From contig JASJZH010000004.1 of the NCBI GenBank assembly GCA_037178975.1, positions 3,720,001 to 3,784,000 of the forward strand: a stretch of 64,000 nt of DNA, read 5' to 3'. This DNA comes from Oscheius tipulae. Its lineage: Eukaryota > Nematoda > Chromadorea > Rhabditida > Rhabditidae. The translations under genes were made by a program, and so were the position numbers. A model generated the notes under the pieces. The model had not been told where the DNA came from and made no database searches. It was given only the letters and a program-made list of their open reading frames with translations. Position 1 is the stretch's first letter, and each line of letters starts with the position of its first letter. Positions 33,601 through 51,656 of this stretch are shown here, one piece after another.

Positions 33601-36441
33601 GGATATTACTCGGCTAATTCGGGTGGTCCACCTGTCTCTAATCCGAGTAGCCCGACCCTTTGATAGACTGGCAGATGAGGGGGCCTGATAACGTCGCTAT
33701 TCGGAGGAAGAGGCAAGGTCGTATCCAGAATGATCTTCATCAGAATGCCATGTTCTGCCTATTTGATCATCCCGCTACAAGCGCTCTCTGTACAAACCCA
33801 CACTCAGCGTGTACTCAGCTGACTTTCCTCTTTCCCGTACAGTTACTTCCGGACAGTGGCTCCCGGCTTGCAGGCGCCTTCTTATCGTGGCGGGACCCTC
33901 GTCACTTTTATAACAATAGAAACCAGCAAAAGGCACCGATTGCCCAGACTGAACATGAGGTCTTGCAGAGAAAGTAGCGAGAAGTGTGGTGACAGGGATA
34001 GAGTCTGCTCGAGAGACTGACGTTCAGTTGGAATTGGCAGTTATGGTTGACTATCAAACTGCTTCCTGGCGCCAACGGTCCCCTTTAAAAGAGCATGTGC
34101 TGTGAGTCTGGATGCAATTGTTCCGTTGTTTTGAAACTCACGTGGATGTCCTGTTCAAACAGGAGTCGATCCCAAGTTTCTTTGGCCGCAATTGGTATGG
34201 AATCTCTCGCCTTTAACGCTGACCTCCATGTGCGCGACAGCCTCGCATTCCTTGGATGTTTTTTGATGATCCAATTGTTCGATACGTTAACCAGTGCCAG
34301 GAACCCTAAGCTGGAGTCTTTCGCAACTCTTCGCAACGTGGTGCTGCCCTTGGTGAACGCCAGACTCTTTGTTCGGCCGACACTTCGAAAAGAGACGAAA
34401 GTGAGAAAACAACAGCAATGTGCTGAAGGGAAAACAAACATTCCTTTCGATAGGGTTCTATTAGGACAGTTCGCAAAACGGGTTCATTTCCGCGGATCAC
34501 AAATCGCTGAAAGATCTAAGTTCTCGAGCTGTACATTCTCTTATCTTCACGTTGTTGGGAGAACCCCTTCCCTTTCTTATTAGTCGCTTGTTTTGAAGAC
34601 TCTGGCATCTGACAAATTTCACGAATTACGTGATTGTTATTGTCCGTTTAGGGCTTCGTTTACACTTTCTCGCGCAACCTGCTGCCTTTCCTTCGCTCTC
34701 TTTTTTCCGACTTGTCAGTTGTTGCGTTCCGCAATTCATTTGTTTCCCCGAATCCCTTCCTCCCGGGCTTATCGTAATATGAAACACTTGAAAATCTGTT
34801 AGTCTCGGTGAGCCCAAGCGCTAATTGAATATCAGCCACTGTAGACATGACCACGCTACGTTGCTCACATTGCGTGGTCGAATTAACGGAGCACCTGGGA
34901 AGCAGCTGTAGTACTGCCTTTTATAGAAAGAGTCACGCGGCGGCTCTGATCCATTTCTCGGCTCAGCTTGTTTCCAAACAGACTCCAAACAGACAAAAAA
35001 GAGAGCGTCGTTAACGAAGAGGAACATGTGACGCGCGGAGACACAGGTTCGTGGAAAAGAACTTCAATGGAATGTAGCCCTAAGGCGAACACTGACTCAC
35101 TTTTTGACAGTTTAGTCAACTCAAACAATGGCCCCCTCAAGTTCACGTCGGGACGATTGACCTGACTGACGGACTGACCGACGCAATGTCGGGGTCATCG
35201 AGTCAGCTGATCCACCTCTAGCAGAGGTGCTAGTAGTGTACAGATCTTTGACACAGCGAGGCTGGAAATATTATCACAGCTCCTTATGGCTTCCGGCTGA
35301 CTGGCTTCGCACCCTCAACTCTTTTTCTGTCCTCCCGTTCCGTCAACACTGAGTCAGCTGGTACAGACGATAGTCAGAGACTCGCGCGGGAAAAGAGAAC
35401 CTACCTCCCGGTGCCGGGCACGCGCAAGACATTTCATTAGATAAGAGGAGAGTTATTGCCTGTCGACAGGGTACAGGCTCTGTCCAAGGCCTTTTCCTCC
35501 TCCAGGTCCGTAACAGACGCGCGTGACCGCCCCCGATAAGGCTCTTGTAAGCCGAGCACATTAGTTGCTTGTTTGTCGATGACCTCTTCTGCCTTCGGAT
35601 GAGCTCCCCCTTCCCCCGTCCAACGTCATTCTCGACGTGTTGATCAGCTGTGTCGTTCCCCGCCCAAAAGCGCATGTGATCTACTTGGGCTTCCAGTTCT
35701 TCTCCGGGTTCGCCGCATTCCATTCCCTCGACCCACTTTCTCATTCCTTTTGATAGAGAATTGTAAGTCTAGGATGATTTCAATAGAATGAGAGTCTCGT
35801 GAGAACCCTTCCGGCAAGCAGGCCTTTATCATACTTTGCTACACTTGCACCTCGAGACCCTCATGTGACATAGTTCCTGGTGGCGGGAAAACCCGTCCAT
35901 CGCCTGATGTCAGCCGTGTGATTTTCCTCTGTATTAGTTGGCTGCTCGGGAAAGCCCTTGCCTGGCACGGCGTTCTTTTCCCGCCGGTTACAGTCTTCAC
36001 AAGGTCGTGACCAACTGTCTCTCTTCTGCAGTCTCTCTGCCCCGTGTCTGGTCTCTCCTCTTTGCGCAAGCTCTCTCCATCCTCACATGGTTGGCGACTC
36101 GCCAAGTCCCGCCTTCCCCCGTCTGCACTTTCTGTCCAGCGTTCCTCCCACCCCTCTCTCGCTCACTCTGCTACGACCAGCCACCTGAACGGCTGACTCG
36201 TTTTTCACTTATGATCAGCTTGGCTTCGAGCCAAGTCGGGTCTCAGGATGGGCGTGGCCTTGTCCCATGACGTGGGAGGATCCGCCCATACCGCCCATTT
36301 CTCCAAGTGTGTTCCGTTCTGCATACTCTTTTTGCAAAGCAGCTGACTCACATTACTCTTTTCAGCATTTCTTCCGACAACTCATCCAGTCCAGGAAGAC
36401 GACTCGAATTACTCTGGTTTGCCTTTACCGACCGTGTTAAA
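30644..36441. promoter_or_regulatory. 5.8 kb gene-free block upstream of the PIM-type kinase
   Basis: Long open frames here (for example minus 31953-31498 and minus 35744-35343) have no family signal, odd composition and no plausible splice continuation. The sequence is rich in transcription-factor-like sites. CAGCTGACTCA or its reverse occurs at 35350-35360 and 36340-36350, with near matches at 30905, 33813 and 35200. Palindromic TGACGTCA occurs at 32092 and 32133. GCGGGAAAA-type sites occur at 33579, 35386, 35882 and 35976. It is best read as the promoter/enhancer region, perhaps with untranslated first exons, of the kinase starting at 36442. Function is inferred from position and motifs only. 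Confidence 0.55.
32092..32140. promoter_or_regulatory. Pair of palindromic CRE sites
   Basis: TGACGTCA occurs exactly at 32092-32099 and 32133-32140, 41 bp apart. This is the full palindromic binding site of CREB/ATF bZIP factors. No gene start is evident close by, so it may mark a distal promoter or enhancer of the kinase gene. Confidence 0.5.
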
Positions 36442-38940
36442 ATGGCTGTTGGAATTGTACCGGAGCAGTCAGCTGTGCCTTCTGGTGAGTATTCTTTTCC
36501 CTCTTAGCTATTGCGCTCACTCCCTTTAGTTGGAAAGTGGACGCAAAAGCAGCTCCCCCGTTCCTGTTGTTTTGTCCGACCAAGTCACATGTCCCCGGGC
36601 CTGGTACACAACTGCAATCCCGCGAAACTCGGAATTATGCAACATTTTTGGCGGCCTTGTCGAATAAGTTCATTCAGAGCACGACTATGTCAATCTGAGG
36701 CGAAGTTATTCTCTCGGACCCGAGCTCGGCAGAGGCGGATTCGGACTCGTCTTTTCCGGCTACCGTCTGTCAGATCACAAACCCATTGCTGCCAAGTACA
36801 TCGCCAGAGATCAGATCCCCCAATGGTCCATGGTAAGTATCTGCTGTTTGTGTAGCTGTGGCGGTTTCCATCACATGTTGCGCTGAGGCACGTGAGTCCT
36901 GAAACCTCTGCAAAAAGTGCTGACATAACAATGGAATTTGCAGCTCGACGGTCGAATGATTCCTCTGGAGATCAACCTTCTCGACAGATGTAAAGACATT
37001 CCCGGAGTCATCAAGATGCTGGACTGGTATGAGAAGGCCGACGGGTACATGATTCTGATGGATAGACCTAGTAACTGCAAAGATCTCTTCGATTTCATAT
37101 CCGAGAAAGGAGCTCTTTCCGAGAGTCAAGCTCGGGACTTTTTCATTCAAGTAGATTCCTGTACTCAACTATACAAAGTATTATTTCAGGTAGTCCAGAC
37201 AGTCAAGTCCTGTGAGAAATTGGACATTTACCACAGAGACATCAAGGACGAAAATATTGTACTAGACACAGTGTCCGGAAGCCTACATATCATCGACTTT
37301 GGCAGCGGCGCGAACAAGAGCGACGGTCTTTACACCGACTTTGAGGGTAAGCGTTTTGCCCTTTGAGAGGTAGCAAATCTGTGGGAGCAAATAAATGAGC
37401 TGCTCTCTTCACAGAGTGCGCACATTCCTTCCTTTTATTTGCTCTCAGATGGCGCCGAGCCAACTGGCCCCAAATCGGGGGCACTTTCCCGCGCGACCTC
37501 ATATGCGGGATTCGAGCCCGCACGTGACCCGCTGACCAGCAGCCCTCGCGCGTAAACAACTCTGGCTAGCGGCCAAGGGGGGGAGAACCGGTTGTCCGGA
37601 TTAGTCTCTCACTCATCTTTATCGCCTGAAACGTAACACCCTACGTGCATTAGCCATTCCTTTTGAAGAGATAAAAGGGCATTTCTGCAGAGCAAACACA
37701 AATCTGACCATCTAATTCGTTCTTTTTCAGGAACCCGCGTCTACAGGTTGGTATTTCTTCGGCCTTCGTCAAATCTCCGATGGTTGTAACCCTCAGATCT
37801 GACTTTTTGGCATAGAATATCCATACTTTGGATGAGTTTAGTCCTACATCTCTGCGTTATTGAGATGAACAAAGTTACCTAGCCCCCCGTGAGCACTATA
37901 TTTAGTCTAGAGTTGCCGACGGCACTGGGAAGATGATGTCAGAGGCTATCAATATCTTTTATTTCCGTTTTATAGACTAGATCTTCTCAATACGAAGTAG
38001 TTACATGGCCTAAAAAATCAAACCTGAGGGTTACAACCACACGGATATTTTGTGACTCACTTAATAATACCAACGTCTCTAGCCCACCTGAATGGATCCG
38101 AGACAAGAAATATGACGGTCTTCAAGCATTGACATGGAGTCTGGGTGTTCTTCTCTACGACATGACTCAAGGTACGTTTTATTTATTTCTTCGGAGGAAC
38201 CTGCATACGCTCAAATGGGTATAAAGAGAGCTAAAATTGATTGAAATAAGTGTCAAATTTCAGGAGACATCCCCTTCCGCCGAGACTCCGAGATACTGTC
38301 CGGGAAGGTGAATTTCCGTCACAGTGTCTCTGACGAGTGTAAGAGTCTCATCCAGCAATGTCTGTCCGTGGTCGGATCTGACCGTCCGAACCTCGACGAG
38401 ATCTTGGCCCACAACTGGTGTGGAAATCTGACTCTACCTGACCCCGAGCTGGCCGAAGGGTTGACTCCGGAAATCCTTCTGGCTCCTGCTCCTCGTCCTC
38501 ACGAAGTCGCTGAGATGAAAGAGGAAATCAGGAGGAAGAAACAGCTCTTCCGAGAGAGTCAAGACGCCGAGCCTCGTGTTCCGTTGACTATCCAAAAGAG
38601 CGAACAGACTTTCGGCTTCTCCTCTCCTCTCTTCGCCACAAGAAGTATAACAATCGAGCATCCAACTATGGTAAGAGACACAGCAAAACAAAGCTAAAGA
38701 AAATCTTTTAAGAGGACATCCTGTTCGCAAGCTGCCCGAATTAACGTCCCTAGTCGTTCAATTGGGTCTCCTTCCCGACGATCCTGTCTCAACCGAAGTG
38801 CTGATACTGCAGCTAGTGAACAGAGAAATATACAACAATCGGACAGTTCGTCGGACGAGGCTGTCGTCCCTTCCACAACCAACACCTCGACTCACAGCAG
38901 TGGAGCCAGCTCCGGCTACGAGTCTCAACCCGCACACTGA
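36442..38940 (+). CDS. PIM-family serine/threonine kinase (PRK-like)
   Basis: The start [14 protein letters not shown] is joined in phase across 36485-36677 to [14 protein letters not shown]. Kinase signatures are the glycine loop [13 protein letters not shown], the ATP lysine in IAAKYIA, catalytic loop [29 protein letters not shown], and the PIM-typical [17 protein letters not shown] and [18 protein letters not shown] with VYSPPEW is diagnostic of PIM1-3 and worm PRK-1/PRK-2. A C-terminal extension of about 120 residues ([20 protein letters not shown], then Ser/Thr-rich to [11 protein letters not shown]) goes beyond mammalian PIMs. The last exon follows a 43-nt intron. PIM kinases act without activation-loop phosphorylation, so control is mainly at mRNA level. 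The large upstream block and PUF sites in the 3' UTR fit that. Confidence 0.9.
37490..37552. other. GC-rich nested hairpin in a PIM-kinase intron
   Basis: CGCGCGA at 37490-37496 pairs with TCGCGCG at 37546-37552. Inside, GCGGG (37505-37509) and CCCGC (37517-37521) form a five-pair stem with a seven-base loop. The inner arm resembles a tRNA T-arm, but acceptor, D and anticodon arms cannot be completed, so it is not called a tRNA. Confidence 0.35.
37781..38039. mobile_element. MITE-like inverted-repeat element in a PIM-kinase intron
   Basis: The left end TGGTTGTAACCCTCAG (37781-37796) is repeated exactly, inverted, at 38024-38039. Similarity continues inward for about 15 more bases (left GACTTTTTGGC, right inverted GATTTTTTAGGC). 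The 259-bp body is AT-rich with no open frame. It occupies most of intron 37747-38092, which would otherwise be about 87 nt, close to the gene's other introns. Flanking bases show no clear target duplication, so the superfamily is undetermined. It looks like a short non-autonomous DNA transposon. Confidence 0.7.
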
Positions 38941-39010
38941 CCAGTGTTCACTCATAAGAGCTTATTTTGCATCTCTTCATGGTTGTGTCCCTCTCTCCCT
39001 TCCCGGTCTT

Positions 39011-39123
39011 TGTACATAGAATTTTTGCTCACACCATGGACCTAAGGATGTCATCGTTGTGACCCCATCGAGGGTTGTCCTGTGGCCGATTCCATCGGGC
39101 TTTTGTACATAATATTGTATATA
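39011..39123 (+). promoter_or_regulatory. Three PUF-type (Pumilio/FBF) sites in kinase 3' UTR
   Basis: TGTACATA occurs at 39011-39018 and 39104-39111, and TGTATATA at 39116-39123, all in the sense strand after the kinase stop at 38940. These match UGUANAUA, the core Pumilio recognition element. A polyadenylation signal AATAAA follows at 39310-39315. They suggest post-transcriptional control of the kinase mRNA by PUF proteins; the binding itself is inference. Confidence 0.6.
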
Positions 39124-39309
39124 TTTATTCTCCTTTGTTCTTTTCTTTCGGGCTGGCCGTTTCTCTCGAGCTCTTTCCTACTCTGAGTCCAGGACTCGTA
39201 CCCAACACATCCTATTGCTCATTCTCCAAATGATGATGACTATAGTAATCTATTTAACAATATTACGACATCCCCGGTGTCTATCAGAACATATACGAAA
39301 ATATACTCG

Positions 39310-39315
39310 AATAAA
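39310..39315 (+). terminator. Polyadenylation signal of the PIM-type kinase gene
   Basis: AATAAA on the sense strand about 370 nt after the stop codon. On the opposite strand AATAAA (39604-39609) lies about 90 nt after the stop of the convergent GlnRS gene, so the two transcripts end close together without overlapping much. Confidence 0.55.
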
Positions 39316-39697
39316 AATATTGGGATACTTCCGTCTTCTTCTTTTAGTACTAATTCCCGAAACTCATTGTCCTCTCGTCTCTCCCTGGGGTGTCCCATCT
39401 CCCGGAAGTCTATTGCCAGCCAGCTGCGCACCCATTTCGCAAGATGAACGCTGCTTCTCAGCTGGCTTCGAGCCAAGACATGAATCAATGAGAATGTCCT
39501 TGGTGGTCAGTCGCGAGTATGACCACAAAAAAGTTCACCTGGGGACCTTGAGTGGTCGGCGCACACTGACACCAGATAGCGGATCAGAGATTCTGCAAAA
39601 ATCTTTATTTCTATTGTAGGTTACCCGGTATAAAATTCAGACATGTAAAAATCTGGGTAACAAGAAAACAAAGTCGACAACAAACACTTGGAAGACA

Positions 39698-43961
<4,264 letters not shown>

Positions 43962-44446
43962 TGCAGAGGCACCTGAAATCAAGTGATCATGCAAAACAGG
44001 AAAAGAATGAAATCAGCAAAGAGATTGCGCAACGTTGTTCTTAAAAACTTCTATTCCTTCATAATTACCCAATTCTACACAACATTACGCAACATTGTTT
44101 CCTTCAAGTAAACACTGAACGAAAAAACACTGCCAAATGATATGAATCTGACGCTGCCAGGGATTCCTTGGACACAAAATTGACTTGTGAGAAAAGAAGA
44201 AACGAGAAAAATGGGAAAGAAAAATGAAATGTGCTGCCTGTTCAAATAGATGAAGCTCGAATACGGTAGAATAAAATGTTTGTACGCAATATATCCGACG
44301 TTTTTATTTTCACGTCACCTCAACATTGCTGCCTTTTCTATCACTGCTTGTTGCTCATTTACATTTCTTTTTGTTGTATCAGCATTTGCTCAACTGCACA
44401 TTTGTTTGCAATTGATCAACATTGCCACCAAAACAATTTTCAGTTT
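43962..44446. promoter_or_regulatory. Divergent promoter region qars-1 / DHX34
   Basis: 485 nt between divergent starts. The element GCAACGTTGTT/GCAACATTGTT occurs at 44028-44038 and 44089-44099, and shorter CAACATTG copies occur near 44329 and 44419. These may be shared regulatory sites. No coding exon can be supported here. Confidence 0.45.
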
Positions 44447-48351
<3,905 letters not shown>

Positions 48352-48408
48352 AGTCGAATAACGAGTTCATACAAAAGTAAAATCAAAAATATATGTACAT
48401 GATATGAT

Positions 48409-49033
48409 TCAATCGCCGCCATCGCTGCTTCCCGAAGCCTTGCGCGTCTTGTAACGCCGTTTCTTTTCGTTCTTCTTTCGCAAAGCAGCTTGCTCATCCA
48501 GACCACGCTCCTTCGAAAAAATCCTGATTGTGTTTTGCGTCTCACAGAAAGACACGTGTTTCTGACGACTGAATGCTGCTTCACAAAACGAAGTTGTTTT
48601 CTTTCGTCCTACATCCGGAGGGCTGTCGACACATTTTTTGAGAATACCCTTATGAGACGGAGAGATGAACGATTCACTGGCAGCTCTTGCCCTTTGTTGA
48701 ATGCCTTGGCTACTCTGCAGAGAATATCGCTCGAACGGGCTCTTCTGTTGGCGAGGAGATGGGCATGTATCCGTATCGGAGTAGGCTGACGACAGATCGG
48801 TACAAAGTTCCAGTTCTTCTAGTGAGAATCCAATGTCATCTGTGCCGGAGTCGTGTAAATGCTGTAACAAAGGTGTTAGGAAGAATTGGGAAATTCAAAC
48901 CTCTTTTCCCGGAAACGAGAAGTCTCCAGCTCCGTGTAGCTTATCCGCCAAAAGCTGAAAAAACTTCATTGACCAATAGATGAGAACAGCTTACTGTATG
49001 GACTTGTTGAAGTTGTTTCTTGCTCTTCGGCAT
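48409..49033 (-). CDS. Unrecognised small protein with a PP1-docking motif
   Basis: The start MPKSKKQLQQVHT at 49033 follows GGTTTCAG by 17 bases. Two introns of about 40 nt lead to LLADKLHGAGDFSFPGKE and then one long exon. The product is about 180 residues, Ser-rich and basic. It contains KGILKKCVDSPPD and SRQKHVSFCETQNTIRIF, where KHVSF fits the [RK]-x-V-x-F protein phosphatase 1 docking motif, then ends with a K/R-rich tail (RKKNEKKRRYKTRK) and SSDGGD. The basic tail could be a nuclear localisation signal. It is convergent with DHX34, 57 nt apart. No family is recognised; a PP1 regulatory role is only suggested by the motif. Confidence 0.65.
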
Positions 49034-49973
49034 CTTTTTCAGAAATATCTGAAACCGAGTTTAGAGACCGAAGTGAGAACTTGCCGTAGAACAGTCTCCA
49101 GGCTTATTTTTCATCTGATTAGATGTTACCTCACAATGCGGAGCTATCTGAAAACAGCTATTAGGTAGCAGAAGTAGGCAAACAAGAAGACATAGAGTTC
49201 TTTCCTACAGAATCAAGTCAGAGCCTCAACATTGCAAAAGAAACTACAGCCTAATGCTGGTTACAACAAGTGCAACCAAGGGCGGTGATTTATCTTACAG
49301 GGAAAGAGGCATGAAAGCAAGTAACAGGCTCTTAATCTAAGGTATCAAGACTATACTATGGAAAACACAAGACAACGACTTTCAGGTACCCTATTAGCAG
49401 GCAAGTTTCCACGTCGAAGAAAGGTTGGAGGGAAATGAGAAACTGAATTCATAAAAATCCCGCATTTTATTTGGCGCCTGTTCAAATATGCATTTTCTGA
49501 TTTTAACCTCTTCTTTGTGCCTTTTTTTCTGCTCGGTTTCTCAATTGATGCAATCAGAAACACTATTTGCCGGTTTCAACTAGTTGCCACAAAGTTTGAT
49601 CTGCCCATTTCTGTACCAGCAACTCAAATCTTTCTTATAAGCATTTTAATTTGGCCTTCACAGTGCTATTCCTTTAGAGTACAGACCTACTCCTATCCCT
49701 GATGTTTAATGCGTAATTCAGTCGTTCTCGTTTGGGGAATAGTCGAACCCTCTACTAAACGATTTTTTTCTGTCACAAATCTCTTCGCAATCTTTGTCAT
49801 CGCCATGAAATATTTTTGTACTCGTGTGTACAACCAGACAGTAAAGTTACTCTTGCATCTTTTTTTCTCTCTGTGAGAATTGGCAGTTTTTCTTTCATTG
49901 GATTTCCGCTACCGATTTCTTGTATACTTTCAAAAAAACGTCTTGGTACCCATACACAATTTTACTTTCAGGT
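49034..49973. promoter_or_regulatory. Divergent intergenic region upstream of the acyl carrier gene
   Basis: 940 nt between divergent starts. I see only short frames without splice support, and no RNA gene or repeat. Promoters of both flanking genes should lie here. Confidence 0.4.
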
Positions 49974-50543
49974 ATGCGTGCCACCATGATGCGAAATATG
50001 GTCAATATAGCTCGGTCCTCGATATCGCTGACCAGCCTCCGCCTTCTTTCTACCACGACTGTCCGTCAGATTCGCCTTCCGACGGCCTCGGTGCTAATAA
50101 CTCCAAGCTACAACAAAAACTCCGTCAGGAGCTTCTCTGCGAAGGTAAATTGTTACACGTTTATAACACGCTATATTTGTAGGCTCCTCTGACGAAAAAG
50201 ACTCTTGAAGACCGAATTATTCTCGTGCTTAGCAATTATGACAAAATTAATCCCGAGAAGCTCACAATGGAATCTGACTTCTCAAAAGTAGGTCTTTCTT
50301 TGGGTTTCTGATCAAATCTTTCACACAGGACCTTGGACTGGACTCTCTCGACCACGTTGAAATGGTTATGGCCATGGAGGAAGAGTTTGGGTAAGTCATC
50401 TTTCTTTTTTACCTTTGCCAAAAGAATGAATTCACAAAGAAAGCGCTTTCAGATTCGAGATCCCAGACGGTGACGCAGACAAGTTCAAAACTCCTCGCGA
50501 TATCTTCCAATATATCTGCGATAAGGAAGACGTTTTTGAGTAA
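49974..50543 (+). CDS. Mitochondrial acyl carrier protein / complex I NDUFAB1
   Basis: Carries fatty-acyl and lipoate-precursor chains on 4'-phosphopantetheine, and is also a structural subunit of complex I and a partner of LYR proteins. The N-terminus (MRATMMRNMVNIARSSISLT) is rich in Arg/Ser and lacks acids, a mitochondrial presequence. The carrier domain reads LEDRIILVLSNYDKINPEKL, DLGLDSLDHVEMVMAMEEEF (attachment Ser in DSL), GFEIPDGDADKFKTPRDIFQ and YICDKEDVFE. Length is normal. The start at 49974 follows ACTTTCAG by two bases. It is followed 128 nt later by the SEN2 gene on the same strand. Confidence 0.94.
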
Positions 50544-50671
50544 GATCGAACTTGTGTTATAGGGTAAAGTTGATTTGAGTAAAGATTACATCCATTCCCT
50601 GTGGCTTTGTTCAGTGAAAGCATTCCAATACCTGCCTCATATGTAATTTGCTCATGATCTAAGAAAAAGAA

Positions 50672-51656
50672 ATGGAATTCCTTCACTTTGACGTAAAACG
50701 TAACGCCAGAAAAGACGTACAGCATTCTGTGCCATCCTGTTCATTGACGGCTACTTCATTCGGAGGGAGCATCTTGGTCGATTCGAAATATGCGTCTGTT
50801 CTGCGATCACATGTAATTTCCTTTGTTTTCCTTCTAATTTAGCTTTCTTTTCAGGGACATTATGGACACGAATTGGGCGAAAGACAAGACCGTATCCTCA
50901 ACTCTATCTTCAAGAAGCCAGAGTCTGCAGATAGTAAAGAAGTAGATGTCAAACATCCTTGGTCAGGTACAAATTTTGTTTGCCATTTTTAAATCAAAAT
51001 ACAGACCAATATCCAGCAAAAAGTTTCCTTCGGATCTCTCCAGAAGAGACAGCTTTTCTGGGAATCGAGCACGACGTGATCTCCGTGTTTTCGAATGGAC
51101 AGCAGTTGTCAAAAAGTGAGTTACTTTCATGTCCAGTACGCAAAAGTTTCAGATCAACTCTGGACATTGCTTCTCACACTAACTTCGATTGAAAAAGTAG
51201 CAGTTTACTACAAGTTGAAGAGTCTTGGATGGACTGTTAGACCCGGTATTTCATTTGGCTGCCAATATTGTGGGTTCTTTTCGTCTAACAAAATTATCCA
51301 CCATATACAGTGATTTATAGAGAAGGCCCGGAAAACTACCATGCTTCTGCCGGAGTCCGAATCGGTTCAGCTCTTCCTTCCCATGAATGGGCTGCCCTAA
51401 ATCGAGCACTTCTGAATGTGAAAAAAGTAAGTGTTTTGGTTTTGCACGAGAACAATCTCTTCAGGCTCTGGTGATGGCGAAAGTGTCGATTTCTCCGAAT
51501 TTGGACCTATCTCGACCGGAATGTCTATCAGGAATCAATGTTGTGGTACTCAGCTGGTCTTTCCCCAATACATCAGCTTTTGCAGATCAACACGACGACG
51601 ACCATTTTCCCAGAACATATTTCCCGTCAATAAACGAGACATTTCTCGCGCACTAA
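50672..51656 (+). CDS. tRNA-splicing endonuclease subunit SEN2
   Basis: Catalytic subunit that cuts the 5' splice site of intron-containing pre-tRNAs. The start MEFLHFDVKRNARKDVQHS at 50672 leads to RSHGHYGHELGERQDRIL and RISPEETAFLGIEHDVISV. The nuclease fold follows: YYKLKSLGWTVRPGISFGCQ, then YLIYREGPENYHASAGVRIG with the family's catalytic Tyr and His. The Lys follows in the block after LNRALLNVKK. The C-terminus carries VVVLSWSF as in TSEN2. Human TSEN2 has a long insert that this short protein (about 260 residues) lacks. The gap to the acyl carrier stop is 128 nt, with an acceptor TTGTTCAG near 50614, consistent with an operon. Confidence 0.85.

Noticed and set aside
35343-35744. Minus-strand open frame of 133 codons in the kinase upstream block
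   Set aside because: Same reasons; it also overlaps strong regulatory-type motifs.
37501-37525. Possible tRNA (GCGGG stem, 7-base loop with TTCGA-like core)
   Set aside because: No acceptor, D or anticodon arm can be built around it, and the loop bases are shifted from a true T-loop on either strand.
31778-37526. CACGTG E-boxes near the kinase
   Set aside because: Five copies in about 6 kb, but the hexamer also occurs at least five times elsewhere in the window, so enrichment is not convincing.
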